From NCBI GenBank assembly GCA_964615095.1, contig CAZTPX010000005.1, positions 62,001 through 126,000 of the forward strand: DNA of 64,000 nt, written 5' to 3'. How positions within the stretch are numbered: position 1 is the first letter of the stretch; every line of letters starts with the position of its first letter. Shown piece by piece: positions 17,987 through 26,701 of this stretch. Below the pieces are notes generated by a model, which ran no database searches, had not been told where the DNA came from, and saw nothing but the letters and a program-made list of their open reading frames with translations. This DNA comes from JANXQG01 sp964615095. GTDB taxonomy: Bacteria > Planctomycetota > Planctomycetia > Pirellulales > Thermoguttaceae. The position numbers and the translations under genes were made by a program.

Positions 17987-20776
17987 TTACAACTGCACGT
18001 TGTCGATAAAGGCCGTGCAGTCGCCGCCGGACGGGTCCACGCCGACGAACTCGATGGTGTGGGCCCCCGCGGTCACGATGAAACTCGATGTCACGTATTG
18101 GCCATAGCTGATGCTGCCCGGCGTGACCGTGCCGACCTCCGCGCCGTCGACCAGGATTTCGATCGACTCGTTCGCGTACTTGGCCCGCTGGGCCGCCATG
18201 AAGGAGAGATTATAGACGCCCGCGGCCATCTCGATCGTCTCGCTCATGGTCCCAGTCTGCTTGATGAAGGCCACTTGGTCGCCGGCAGGGGCGTTGGGAT
18301 TGCTACAGGTGAACGCGCTGTCGTTGGCGCTGATCCCCGCCGTTCCCGTGAACTGCCAAGGCGTTCCGGCGGGCGCGACCTGGTAGGCGTGTGCGGCCAG
18401 GAGCACCTGCTCGAAACTGCCGTCGCCGATCGCGCTGCCGGCGGAAATCGCCGCGTTGTCGAGGAAGGCCGTGCTGTCACTGCTGGCCGACGTCATGCCC
18501 ACGAAGGCGATGGTGTGGGCCCCGGTCGTCACCAGGAAACTTGTCGTCTGGTAGGAATTGTAGCTCGTGTTCGCCGGCGTAAACAAACCGACGGGCGTGC
18601 CGTCGACCGTCACCTCGACCTGCTGGGTCTGATACTTGGCCCGCTGGGCGGCCAGGAACGAGACGCTGTAGGCGCCCGCTTCGAAATAAACGGTCTGGCT
18701 CATGCTGCCGTTGTCCTTGATCAAGGCGACCTGGGAACCCGCCGGGGCATTGGGGTTGCCCCCGGTGAATGCGCTGCCGTTGGCGCTGATCCCGGCCGCT
18801 CCCGTGAACTGCCAGCCGGCGTTGGCGGGCGTCAGCGAGTAGGTCTTGGCGGTCAAGACCGGCGTCTCGAAGCTGGCGTTGCTGAAGGCGTCGTCCATGG
18901 TCGCCAGGCTCACCTCGTCGATGAAGGCCGTGCTGTCGACGTTGACTGGGCTGAGGCCCACGAATTGGATCGAGTGTACGCCGGCCGCCACCGTGAAATT
19001 CGGCGTCTGGTAGGCCGTGTAGCTGGTGCCGGAGGCCGTGATCGTATCGATCAGCGTGCTGTCGACAAAGACTTCGATCTCCTGGTTCTGGCTCTGGTGT
19101 AGGGCCCGCTGGGCGGCCACCAACGAGAGGCTGTAGGTGTCGGCGTCCAGGTAGACGGAGTAGCTCATGCTGCCCGTGTCCTTGATGAAGCCCACCTGGG
19201 TCCCCTGGGGGGCGTTGACGTTGCCGTCGGTGAAGCCGCTGTCGTTGCCGCTGATCCCAGCCGTGCCCGTGAACTGCCAGGGCGAGCCGTTCGAAGTAGT
19301 CTGGTAGGCATACTCGCCTAGGTCGGGCGTCTCGAAGCCGCCGTCGGTGATCGTGTCGGCAGACGGCGTAAGCGACACCACGTCGATCAAGGCCGTGTTG
19401 TTGCCGCCCTGCGGGTTCGTGCCGATGAACTGGATGGTGTGTGTGCCCGCCGTCACCATGAAGTTCTGCGTCTCGTACAGCCCGTAGCTCGTACCGGTCG
19501 GTGTGATATAGCCGACGGGCGTACTGTCGACCTCCACCTCGATCTGCTGCGTCTGGGCCACACTCGGCGTATTCGCGCATTGGGCGGCCTGGAACGAGAT
19601 GTTGTACGAACCGGCCGCCAAGGTTACGGATTGGCTTATGCTCCCGGTGCCGTTGAGGAAGGCCACTTGCGTGCCATTGGGGGCAGCGGGATTGTCGACC
19701 GTGAAGCTGCTGCCATTGCTGCTCACGCCCGCCCCGCCCGAGAACTGCCAGGGCAAGCCCGCCGGCGTCAACTCATACGTCCCCGCAGCCACGTTCAGCG
19801 TCTCGAAACTGCTGTCGGCGATGGCATTGATTGGCGAGATGGAAACCTCGTCAATGAGAGCGGTGTTATCGCCGCCTATGGGATCCAGGCCGACAAACGT
19901 AATGGTGTGCGGCCCGGCCGCCACCGTGAACGACGACGATTGGTAGGCAGCGTACGTGGTGCTCGTCGGAGTGATCTCGCCGGCATTCACGCCACTATCG
20001 ATCGAGACCTCGATCTCCTGGTAAGTCGCCTGGCCGACTGCCGCCTGGGCGGCCTGGAACGAGACTTGATAGGTGCCGGCGTCGAGATACACGCTCTGGC
20101 TGATGCTGCCGGTCTCTTGGACGTAGCCCACCTGCGTTCCCTCGGGGGCGGTCTGCGCGATGGTCGCGTTGGCCACCATGGAACTGCCGTTGCTCGACAC
20201 GCCGGCCGTTCCCGTAAACTGCCAGGGCAGACCGCCGGGATCGGTGGCGGAGGTGTTTGCCGCCAGCGTCGGCGCCTCGAACCCGCTGTCGGCGATCGTG
20301 TCGTCCACGGGCGTGATGACCACATTGTCGAGGAACGCCGTGCTGTCGTCGCCCGCCGGCGTCATGCCCAGGAACTCCACCTGGTGCGTGCCGGTCGTCA
20401 CCGGGAAACTCCACGATTGGTAGGTAGCGTAAGCGGTGCTGGCGGGAATGATCTGGCCCACGTTGGCGCCGTCGATCAGGACCTCGATTTCCTGGCTCTG
20501 CGTCTGGAACTTGACGCGCTGCGCGGCGAGGAAGGAAACATCGTAGACGCCGCCGACCAGATAGACGGTCTGGGTCATGTTGGCATTGTCCTTGATGAAG
20601 GCCACCTGCGAGCCCTGCGGGGCATTGGAATTGCCGTTGGTGAACCCGCTATCGTTGGCGCTTATGCCGCCAATGCCCGTAAACTGCCAGGGCAAGCTCA
20701 CGGGCGCGACCTGGTAGGCATAGGCCGGCAAGCTAGGCGCTTCGAAACCGCCGTCGCTGATGCTATTGGAGGTCAG
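17987..20776 (-). repeat. Six tandem intragenic repeats of about 450-465 bp
   Basis: The repeats of the exported protein remain visible at DNA level, for example the recurring phrase for AVPWQFTG (GAACTGCCA on the plus strand) near 18350, 18805, 19272, 19742, 20217 and 20685. The spacing of 450-475 bases shows successive duplication with divergence. Confidence 0.8.
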
Positions 20777-20911
20777 CACCGCGGCCGTCAGCAATTTCCG
20801 GCTTTCGAGACTCTCGATCGCCAGTCGCCGCGGCCGGGCGCGATGCGTCGCTCTTCCGCGATGGTTGGTCGTGAATGCCCCCAGGACTTTCCGGTAGATC
20901 GATCGCAGCAT
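17987..20911 (-). CDS. Large exported protein of six tandem DUF642-like repeats
   Basis: A 974-residue protein. The ATG at 20909-20911 follows GGGAG by 9 bases; 12 extra upstream codons are possible but unsupported. Residues about 30-45 carry the planctomycete export motif RRLAIESLESRKLLTA. The rest is six copies of a module of about 150 residues, each beginning D-G-[GS]-FE-x-P, then PWQFTG-x-[AG]-G-[IV]-S, then PxGxQVAF, then VYL...Y-[DNS]-[VL]-SF-x-AAQRA, then EVxVDG, then HTIxFVG and ending FIDxV. The pattern is like DUF642/galactose-binding folds of cell-wall or extracellular matrix proteins. There is no PEP-CTERM or other C-terminal anchor. A surface or matrix structural role is likely. 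Confidence 0.8.
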   Translation of the reverse strand: MLRSIYRKVLGAFTTNHRGRATHRARPRRLAIESLESRKLLTAAVLTSNSISDGGFEAPSLPAYAYQVAPVSLPWQFTGIGGISANDSGFTNGNSNAPQGSQVAFIKDNANMTQTVYLVGGVYDVSFLAAQRVKFQTQSQEIEVLIDGANVGQIIPASTAYATYQSWSFPVTTGTHQVEFLGMTPAGDDSTAFLDNVVITPVDDTIADSGFEAPTLAANTSATDPGGLPWQFTGTAGVSSNGSSMVANATIAQTAPEGTQVGYVQETGSISQSVYLDAGTYQVSFQAAQAAVGQATYQEIEVSIDSGVNAGEITPTSTTYAAYQSSSFTVAAGPHTITFVGLDPIGGDNTALIDEVSISPINAIADSSFETLNVAAGTYELTPAGLPWQFSGGAGVSSNGSSFTVDNPAAPNGTQVAFLNGTGSISQSVTLAAGSYNISFQAAQCANTPSVAQTQQIEVEVDSTPVGYITPTGTSYGLYETQNFMVTAGTHTIQFIGTNPQGGNNTALIDVVSLTPSADTITDGGFETPDLGEYAYQTTSNGSPWQFTGTAGISGNDSGFTDGNVNAPQGTQVGFIKDTGSMSYSVYLDADTYSLSLVAAQRALHQSQNQEIEVFVDSTLIDTITASGTSYTAYQTPNFTVAAGVHSIQFVGLSPVNVDSTAFIDEVSLATMDDAFSNASFETPVLTAKTYSLTPANAGWQFTGAAGISANGSAFTGGNPNAPAGSQVALIKDNGSMSQTVYFEAGAYSVSFLAAQRAKYQTQQVEVTVDGTPVGLFTPANTSYNSYQTTSFLVTTGAHTIAFVGMTSASSDSTAFLDNAAISAGSAIGDGSFEQVLLAAHAYQVAPAGTPWQFTGTAGISANDSAFTCSNPNAPAGDQVAFIKQTGTMSETIEMAAGVYNLSFMAAQRAKYANESIEILVDGAEVGTVTPGSISYGQYVTSSFIVTAGAHTIEFVGVDPSGGDCTAFIDNVQL

Positions 20912-21065
20912 GGTTTTTTTGCTCCCGCAAGACAAGCGGTCGGGCATGATTGCCGAAACGGCCGCAAAAGGTTGTGCTCAGCGATTGCCCACGCGTTGAG
21001 CAACATGGACTTGCGCCGAAATTCACGCTAAAGCGACGGCTGGTACGACCCCGGCATGAAAATAC

Positions 21066-21121
21066 AGCATGTAGGATGGGCTTTAGCTCGTCATTGACGG
21101 ACTAAAGTCCATCCTACATAG
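21066..21121. repeat. Palindromic element with CTTTAG/CTAAAG core
   Basis: TGTAGGATGG-GCTTTAG and its complement CTAAAGTCCATCCTACA form a hairpin of about 20 bp with a short loop, downstream of nothing and upstream of the 17987-20911 gene. A half copy (GGACTAAAGTCCACCCTACG) is present at 30704-30723, at the 3' end of valS. Confidence 0.65.
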
Positions 21122-21341
21122 GATTTGCATTCCTGCCGGAGTAATATCATGGCCAACCGCGCAGTAGTACGACAGTCTCGGCACGCAGGCTCCGGTCCGA
21201 ACGGACGGCAGAATCTTCATACACCAGACGTGCAAGGCCAAGTCGGGGCAAACATTACCGATTGTCTCCGCCCATGTCAATCGGTTTTTTTCTGACCGGG
21301 GGGTCGCCTCTGCGCCTTTTCGCAATCAGACGAGGAAAGGG

Positions 21342-21442
21342 ATCACGAAATCCTGAAAGCACGGAAACGCGAAAGAAAGACCAGTTGTCTCGTTTTGAAT
21401 TCCGACTTCTTCCGTGCTTTCGTATTCTCGGGGTTTCGTGAT
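21342..21442. repeat. Inverted-repeat element, ACGAAA family, short copy
   Basis: ATCACGAAA...AAAGCACGGA (21342-21365) is matched in inverse by TCCGTGCTTTCG...TTTCGTGAT (21411-21442). It resembles the element at 25845-26121, whose arms also consist of CACGAAA words. Non-coding. Confidence 0.55.
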
Positions 21443-21570
21443 TACCTAACTTTGCCGCTGAGCTTTCGATAATCAGCGGTTCTAAGCCTTCCTATATTTA
21501 CACCCTACTATCGATATATATCCATTTTTGCAGGATGCATCGCAAGATCCTGGCAAATCTGCCCCCCACA

Positions 21571-21692
21571 GAGGTGAGCTGCAAAGTCCTTCGTAGCACG
21601 GAATTTATTCCGTGGCCTTGCCCTTCGTACGGCAAGACGGAATGAATTCCGTGCTACGGAGGGCTGCCCTACCGGACTTTGCAGTTCTGCTG
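21571..21692. repeat. MITE-like element, family A, copy 2
   Basis: About 121 bp with terminal repeats GAGCTGCAAAGTC and GACTTTGCAGTTC. The left half (CTTCGTAGCACGGAATTTATTCCG) equals the right half of copy 1 in reverse, and the centre contains GGCCTTGCCCTTCG-TACGGCAAGACGG. The gap 20912-21804 holds no gene, only this and the two preceding palindromic elements. Confidence 0.7.
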
Positions 21693-21804
21693 CCCCTCTC
21701 GATATACTTCTGGAATCTCCTGTTTGTAGCACAGTTCACGGCTTCGCCCCTGGCCATGAGCTAGGCTTTGGTAGAAGAAGATTGATACCCAAGGAGATCT
21801 ACCC

Positions 21805-23034
21805 ATGTCGATCCGATCGCACGCTTGGCGAACCACTTGTGCCGCTGTTTTGGCCCTGGCAACCTGGCTGGCCAGCCCGCCGGGCAGCCAAGCCGAACAG
21901 CCGGCATACGCCCTTACACCGAACATGGCCGCGGCCTTCTCTGCATTCATCGAGAAACCGACCGCCGCGAATCTCCAGAAGGTCCGCACGCTCCTCGTCG
22001 CCGATCACGACTACGATCCTTACTCCGACGACTTGACCCAACTCAAGAATCTCTTACATGCCGGCAAAACCCCCGAGGTGTTGGCACTGCTGGCCAAGTC
22101 GCTGCCGAACCTTTTGCTCAGTCCGCAGGCACACGGCCTGGCCGCGGAAGCTGCCCGGCGGAGCGGCGACGAGAGTCGGGCCACGCAAGAGATGGCCTTC
22201 GCAAGCCGTTGCATCGAGGGGATCTTGGCCACGGGCGACGGCAGCGAGTCCCGCCCTTTCCTGGCCGCGCGGTTGTCGGACGAAGCCGATCTGCTCGGCG
22301 CGAAATTCGGCACGGAGATCGCCACCCGCGGACTGGTTTTTCACGACGACCAACGATATGACCGAGTGGCAACCAAGGATGGGAACGTCTGCTGGTTCGA
22401 CGTGGGCATGTTGCTGCAAAGTGAAAAGGCCGCGGCGGCAGTCAAGCCGGCTGCCGGACGCGATGCGCCGGACGCCAAGACGCTTGCCCAGCGGGGGCTA
22501 GAGGCCTATCGCAGCGGCCAGAACGACACTGCCTTGGCCCTGTTGAGCGAAGCGATCGGGTGCGAGCCGGGCAATGCCGGCCCCCACGTCGATCGCGGCA
22601 ACGTGTGGTACGTAAAACAACAATACGAGCAGGCGATCGCCGACTTCAGCGAGGCCATCCGCCTCGAGCCGAAGTCGGCCACAGCCTATTGCAACCGCGC
22701 CTTGGCCTTAAGCAAGCTGGGCGGCGAGGACGAGGCCATCGCCGACTTCAACGCCGCGATCCGCCTAGAGCCCAATTCCAGCCGTGCCCACAACGGCCGC
22801 GGCCGCATCTTCCAGGCCAAGGGCCTGATCGACAAGGCGATCGCCGATTTCGACGAGGCGATCCGTCTCGAGCCGAACTACGCTGCGGCCTACGAGAACC
22901 GTGGTTCGGCCTACGGCAAGAAGGGCAACGCGGCCTTGGCCGAGGCCGATGCGGCTAAGGCCCGTCAATTGCGGCTGCCCAAGGTCGTCCCCCCTGCCCC
23001 GCCGGTCATGGTCGAGAAGACCGCCGGCAACTGA
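21805..23034 (+). CDS. Secreted TPR-repeat protein
   Basis: A 409-residue protein with a textbook ribosome site (AAGGAGATCTACCC before the ATG) and a signal peptide ending near SQAEQ. Residues 35-215 are a helical domain I do not recognise with certainty (ending CWFDVGMLL). From about residue 225 there are four tetratricopeptide repeats with the usual A-Y-x-N-R-G / A-I-A-D-F-[DNS]-E-A-I-R-L-E-P wording, then a Pro-rich tail. TPRs form a superhelical groove for protein partners; the periplasmic partner is unknown. It is flanked by family A repeat upstream and the cyd region downstream, with no operon partner. Confidence 0.85.
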   Translation: MSIRSHAWRTTCAAVLALATWLASPPGSQAEQPAYALTPNMAAAFSAFIEKPTAANLQKVRTLLVADHDYDPYSDDLTQLKNLLHAGKTPEVLALLAKSLPNLLLSPQAHGLAAEAARRSGDESRATQEMAFASRCIEGILATGDGSESRPFLAARLSDEADLLGAKFGTEIATRGLVFHDDQRYDRVATKDGNVCWFDVGMLLQSEKAAAAVKPAAGRDAPDAKTLAQRGLEAYRSGQNDTALALLSEAIGCEPGNAGPHVDRGNVWYVKQQYEQAIADFSEAIRLEPKSATAYCNRALALSKLGGEDEAIADFNAAIRLEPNSSRAHNGRGRIFQAKGLIDKAIADFDEAIRLEPNYAAAYENRGSAYGKKGNAALAEADAAKARQLRLPKVVPPAPPVMVEKTAGN

Positions 23035-23182
23035 AGCTCGCTACGAGCTCGCAGGCAAGTTTTCTTTACGGAAAAATGAAGGGAGAGAGAAATGAAAACT
23101 TCTGCCTCGAGGTGCCTTGCCGCAGCGAAGCCGTAACAAGCGGGGTTTGTTTGGCCTTGCCCGCGCAAGCAGGGACCCTAAA

Positions 23183-23284
23183 ATTCCCCAGTACCAGATG
23201 CCGTTGAAGATCATCCTTTTCAACAACCACCGTCTGGGCATGGTGCAGATGGAAATGTTTGCCCCCGGACAAGGATACGTGTGA
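23183..23284 (+). pseudogene. Relic of a thiamine-pyrophosphate enzyme C-terminal domain
   Basis: An in-frame peptide beginning PQYQMPLKIILFNN and continuing HRLGMVQMEMF, then APGQGYV and a stop. This matches the strand-turn of the TPP-binding domain of pyruvate oxidase (PoxB) and acetolactate-synthase-type enzymes, where LPLKIVVFNN is followed by LG-x-V-x-MEM. Only about 33 codons remain and nothing homologous is seen further upstream. The stop TGA (23282-23284) overlaps the cydA ATG (23284), as in a coupled operon, so the 5' part of a former upstream gene seems deleted. It is too short to be functional. Confidence 0.6.
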
Positions 23285-24660
23285 TGGACGCGGATGGAGC
23301 ACTATGGCATCGCATTCAGTTCGCCTTTACGATCACCTACCACTATCTCTTTCCGCAGCTCACCATGGGGCTGGCCTGGTTCCTTGTCTATTGGAAGTGG
23401 CGGGCGCTGCGGACTGGCGAGGAAAAGTACGATCGGGCCGCCCGCTTTTGGGCCAAGATCTTCGGTCTTAATTTCGGTGTCGGCGTCGTCACCGGAATTC
23501 CCATGGAGTTTCAATTTGGAACCAATTGGGCTGATTTTTCCCGATATGCCGGCGGAGTGATCGGCCAGACGCTGGCGATGGAAGGCATGTTCGCCTTTTT
23601 TCTGGAGAGCGCTTTCGTGGGAGTGCTCATCTGGGGCGAAAAGCGACTGGGGCCGCGCTATCATTTCTTGGCCGCGGTCGCGGTTGCTGCCGGTAGCTGG
23701 CTGTCCGCATATTTCATCCTGGTGACCAACGCGTTCATGCAGCATCCGGTTGGTTACTTGGTCGCCCCCAACGGTTCGCTGGGCATCGCGAACTTGGGCG
23801 ATTACTTGAGCAACCGCTGGGCCATCGTCCAATTCTGCCATAACCAGTTGGCCGCGGTCGTGACCGGCTCATTCGTCGTCGCGGCGCTGGGCGCCTTTTA
23901 TACCTTGCGCGGGATTCATTTTCAGCAGGCGCAACTCTATCTGCGGGCGGGCACGCTTGCCGGTTTGGTTGCCTCACTGCTTACCGCGTTTCCGACCGGC
24001 GACCAGCAGGCCAAAATGGTCGGCCGCCACCAGCCAGTCACGCTTGCCGGCATGGAGGGAAAATTCACCGGTGGTGGCATGGCCGGTGTCGCTGTCATCG
24101 GACAGCCGAACGTCAAGCTGCGGCGTCTCGATAATCCCATCGAGGTGCCCGGCGCCCTCAGCTTTCTGGCCTACGGCACTTTCGAGAGCTACGTGCATGG
24201 ACTCGATGAATACCCGGAGGATGCCTGGCCGGATAACATCGAGCTTTTATACTATGCGTTTCATCTCATGATCACCTTGGGCACGCTCTTTATTGCGATC
24301 ATGCTCTACGCGAATGTTCAGCGTTTCCGCGGTCGGCTTGAGTTTAGCACATGGCTTCTTTGGGTGCTGATGTTGGCCTTTCCCTTTCCCTACATTGCCA
24401 ATATGCTGGGATGGATGACCGCGGAGTTGGGACGTCAGCCCTGGCTTGTCTACGGGCTCTTTCACACCAGGGACGGTTACAGCAAAGTGGTGAGCAATGG
24501 CGATACCATTTTCACGTTGATCGGCTTCTGCGGACTCTACTTCGTCATCGGTCTTCTCTTTCTGGCTCTCGTGGGCCGCGAGGTTTTTCATGGACCGGAG
24601 GGTGAAAAGTCCGGCGGGCTTGGATCGGCGGGCCCACTGTACTCAGGGGAGGCAGTATGA
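23284..24660 (+). CDS. cydA: Cytochrome bd-type quinol oxidase subunit I
   Basis: A 458-residue membrane protein, the heme-bearing subunit that oxidises quinol and reduces oxygen to water. Visible ligands: H20 (ITYHYLFPQLTMG, heme b595 ligand position), MEFQFGTNW, the glutamates of AMEGMFAFFLES, the histidine of FCHNQLAAVVTG (H186 equivalent) and the GRQPW motif near residue 387 next to the heme b558 methionine region. The Q-loop is short, as in the cyanide-insensitive (CIO) branch, and length fits it. The GTG at 23281 could also start it; the ATG at 23284 is preferred and overlaps the stop of an upstream gene relic. It overlaps cydB by 4 bases. Confidence 0.93.
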   Translation: MDADGALWHRIQFAFTITYHYLFPQLTMGLAWFLVYWKWRALRTGEEKYDRAARFWAKIFGLNFGVGVVTGIPMEFQFGTNWADFSRYAGGVIGQTLAMEGMFAFFLESAFVGVLIWGEKRLGPRYHFLAAVAVAAGSWLSAYFILVTNAFMQHPVGYLVAPNGSLGIANLGDYLSNRWAIVQFCHNQLAAVVTGSFVVAALGAFYTLRGIHFQQAQLYLRAGTLAGLVASLLTAFPTGDQQAKMVGRHQPVTLAGMEGKFTGGGMAGVAVIGQPNVKLRRLDNPIEVPGALSFLAYGTFESYVHGLDEYPEDAWPDNIELLYYAFHLMITLGTLFIAIMLYANVQRFRGRLEFSTWLLWVLMLAFPFPYIANMLGWMTAELGRQPWLVYGLFHTRDGYSKVVSNGDTIFTLIGFCGLYFVIGLLFLALVGREVFHGPEGEKSGGLGSAGPLYSGEAV

Positions 24661-25706
24661 TAGGAACCTGGTATTTTATCGTCAGCTTCATGCTCATCAC
24701 GTACGTTGTGCTGGACGGCCGCAATTTCGGGGCTGGCATGCTCCACTGGCTCGTCGCAAAAACGCCCGCCGAGCGACGGCAGGTCATCGCGGCGATAGGG
24801 CCTCTCTGGTCCTGGCACGAAGTTTGGCTGGTCGGATTCGGCGGCACGCTGTTCGCCGTCTTTCCCCCCCTGCTGGCCTCGGCTTTTGCGGGCTATTACC
24901 TGGCGCTGTTCTTGATTTTGTGGTGCCTCATCTTGCGGGGACTTTCCATCGAGTTCGGCGGCCACATCAACGACCGTCTGTGGCAGGGCTTTTGGGATTT
25001 CGTTTTCGTGATCTCGAGTTTGCTCCTTGCTGTCCTGTTTGGCGCCGCCGCGGGCAACCTGGCACGCGGAGTTCCTCTCGATGACCACGGCAATTTTGCC
25101 ATGGCCTTCTTCACCGACTTCGGCGTTCGCGGTTATGTTGGACTTCTCGACTGGTACACGCTTTCGGTTGCCATCTTTGCCATGAACATGCTGGCCGCGC
25201 ATGGAGCAACATACCTGGCATTGAAGACGGAAGGCCCCGTGCATGACCGCAGCGCGTCTTACGCCATGATATTGTGGCCCGTCCTATGCCCGCTTGGCGC
25301 GATCATCTCCGTTGAAACATGGTACGTCCGCCCCGACGTCCTCGGCCACGCGATCAGGAACCCTCTTTCCTGGTTGGGACTGATTGTCATCGCAACTTCA
25401 GCCGTTGCGCTTTTCACTGGACTGCGAAAGGGCCGGGAATTCAGGGCTTTTATCGGCTCGACGTTTTTGATCGCCGGCCTTCTCGGCACTGGCGCCGCCG
25501 CCATTTTCCCGGTGATGCTCTATTCGACGCTGGCCCCGGAGAACTCCGTGACGGCGTACGGCGCTGCCGCCAGTCCCGGCACCCTTCTGGCGGCGCTCGT
25601 CTGGTGGCCGGTTGCCTTTATCCTGGCCGCATCCTACTTCGTCTTCATCTCGCGACGGTATGCCGGCAAAGTGAGCACCTACCGCGACAATCAGGGCTAT
25701 TATTGA
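24657..25706 (+). CDS. cydB: Cytochrome bd-type quinol oxidase subunit II
   Basis: A 349-residue membrane protein with about eight helices, coupled to cydA by ATGA (24657-24660). CydB typical strings are present: YVVLDGRNFGAGMLH at residues 16-30 (the D-G-x-D/N-G-x-G motif of the first helix), WSWHEVWLVGFGG, LRGLSIEFGGH and the late TAYGAAASP. It forms the heterodimer with CydA; no cydX-like microprotein is evident downstream. The pair needs no other gene here; cydCD-type assembly genes are not in the window. Confidence 0.93.
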   Translation: MIGTWYFIVSFMLITYVVLDGRNFGAGMLHWLVAKTPAERRQVIAAIGPLWSWHEVWLVGFGGTLFAVFPPLLASAFAGYYLALFLILWCLILRGLSIEFGGHINDRLWQGFWDFVFVISSLLLAVLFGAAAGNLARGVPLDDHGNFAMAFFTDFGVRGYVGLLDWYTLSVAIFAMNMLAAHGATYLALKTEGPVHDRSASYAMILWPVLCPLGAIISVETWYVRPDVLGHAIRNPLSWLGLIVIATSAVALFTGLRKGREFRAFIGSTFLIAGLLGTGAAAIFPVMLYSTLAPENSVTAYGAAASPGTLLAALVWWPVAFILAASYFVFISRRYAGKVSTYRDNQGYY

Positions 25707-25844
25707 ACCATTGGATGAGTTGAAACCGGGTCTGCCGTTGCCGTGTCTCCCCTTGTGGTTGATGGAGGACTTGGCAATACCGCCCGATCTGGAAGCGAGC
25801 TACGAGCAGCCTTGCCGTGACCTGCGAATGGCCTGATTCAGGTA

Positions 25845-26121
25845 GGAAACCACGAAAGACACGAAATACACGAAAGAAAGAAGAAACGCCACAGAGGGCG
25901 TTCCCGACAGGGGGGCGGCGTCTGTAGGGATCGGCCTCCGTGCCGATCCGGTCGTGGCGTTCCCCCCACGGAAGAGAAGAACTTCTGTTCTTGGTCGTCC
26001 GTAGGCGCCAAGAGGTGTTGTTGCTCAGCGATCCAGAATCGTGAGCGACTATTTTTCTGTCCCTCATTTTTCTGTCAGAATCCCCCGGTCTTTTCGTGCA
26101 GTTCGTGTCTTTCGTGGTTCC
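25845..26121. repeat. Inverted-repeat element, ACGAAA family, long copy
   Basis: A 277-bp element whose left arm GGAAACCACGAAAGACACG (25845-25863, continuing to about 25876) is complemented by CGTGTCTTTCGTGGTTCC ending at 26121. The interior contains the CGTTCCCGACA phrase also seen at 1811 but no reading frame I trust. It lies behind cydB. Confidence 0.75.
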
Positions 26122-26295
26122 CCTTATTTCAATCTCGGAGGGGGAATGAGGCGTTCCACCCGGGCCGCCTGATCTTTCAAGCCTACGGCGCAAATGGGGC
26201 GAGGTCCTTTGCGTACTATTAGGTATAAAGCGCGCTGAAAAACATTCAGGCAAATCCGAACTCGGCGCGTGAATTTGTTCATTGACAATTCGACC

Positions 26296-26365
26296 GGCCC
26301 CCGGTGTAGCGAACCGGGGGCCATTCATGGTGCGCGGCGCCGACTCGCCCAAGTCGGCGCCGCGC
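26296..26365. other. Two adjacent perfect GC-rich hairpins
   Basis: First stem GGCCCCCGGT / ACCGGGGGCC (26296-26305 and 26313-26322, 7-base loop); second stem GCGCGGCGCCGAC / GTCGGCGCCGCGC (26332-26344 and 26353-26365, 8-base loop). They lie in the otherwise empty 26122-26563 stretch, on neither gene's immediate 3' end. Could be part of an unrecognised structured RNA, a terminator pair or a repeat. Confidence 0.5.
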
Positions 26366-26563
26366 CGGCGACTGCGCGGAACTTGCCCAAACTGTGACGC
26401 GTGGGTATCGTGCCTCGACCCACCCACGGCCCGGGCAACGCTCACGAATGGCCACACGCCGCGCGCGGCAGTGTTTCAAACCGCGGTGGCGGCTACTCCC
26501 GCACTTTTCGAAAAAAAAGGTGCCCGGAAAATGCCGTTTGTCCAGAAACATGATAATCCATTG

Positions 26564-26701
26564 GTGGAAAGGAAGATGCGGGAAAGGAATATGGAGAGCA
26601 ACCTGATCAATATCTTCCTTTCCCCCATTTTCCTTTCCTTATCTTCCTGGCCCGCGTAATCGATGTTCGCGTCGGAACTGCGGTGCGCTTGTTCCGGCCT
26701 A
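26564..26701. repeat. Dispersed repeat family D, copy 1
   Basis: About 138 bp strongly similar to 30551-30693 in the same orientation. It includes GGAAAGGAAGATG, GGAAAGGAATATGGAGAGCAA and the inverse phrase ATCTTCCTTTCC, so it can fold on itself. It ends at the stop codon (26699-26701) of the PEP-CTERM gene. Confidence 0.75.

Noticed and set aside
19439..21031. A 530-codon plus-strand frame opposite the six-repeat protein
   Set aside because: Its repeats mirror the minus-strand repeats; the minus frame has export motif, ribosome site and coherent module pattern.
21066..21692. Clustered palindromes as a possible CRISPR array
   Set aside because: The repeats belong to different families, are not regularly spaced and no cas gene is present.
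22973..23182. Remaining upstream part of the TPP-enzyme relic
   Set aside because: I looked for homologous text before PQYQM and found none; the fragment is limited to about 33 codons.
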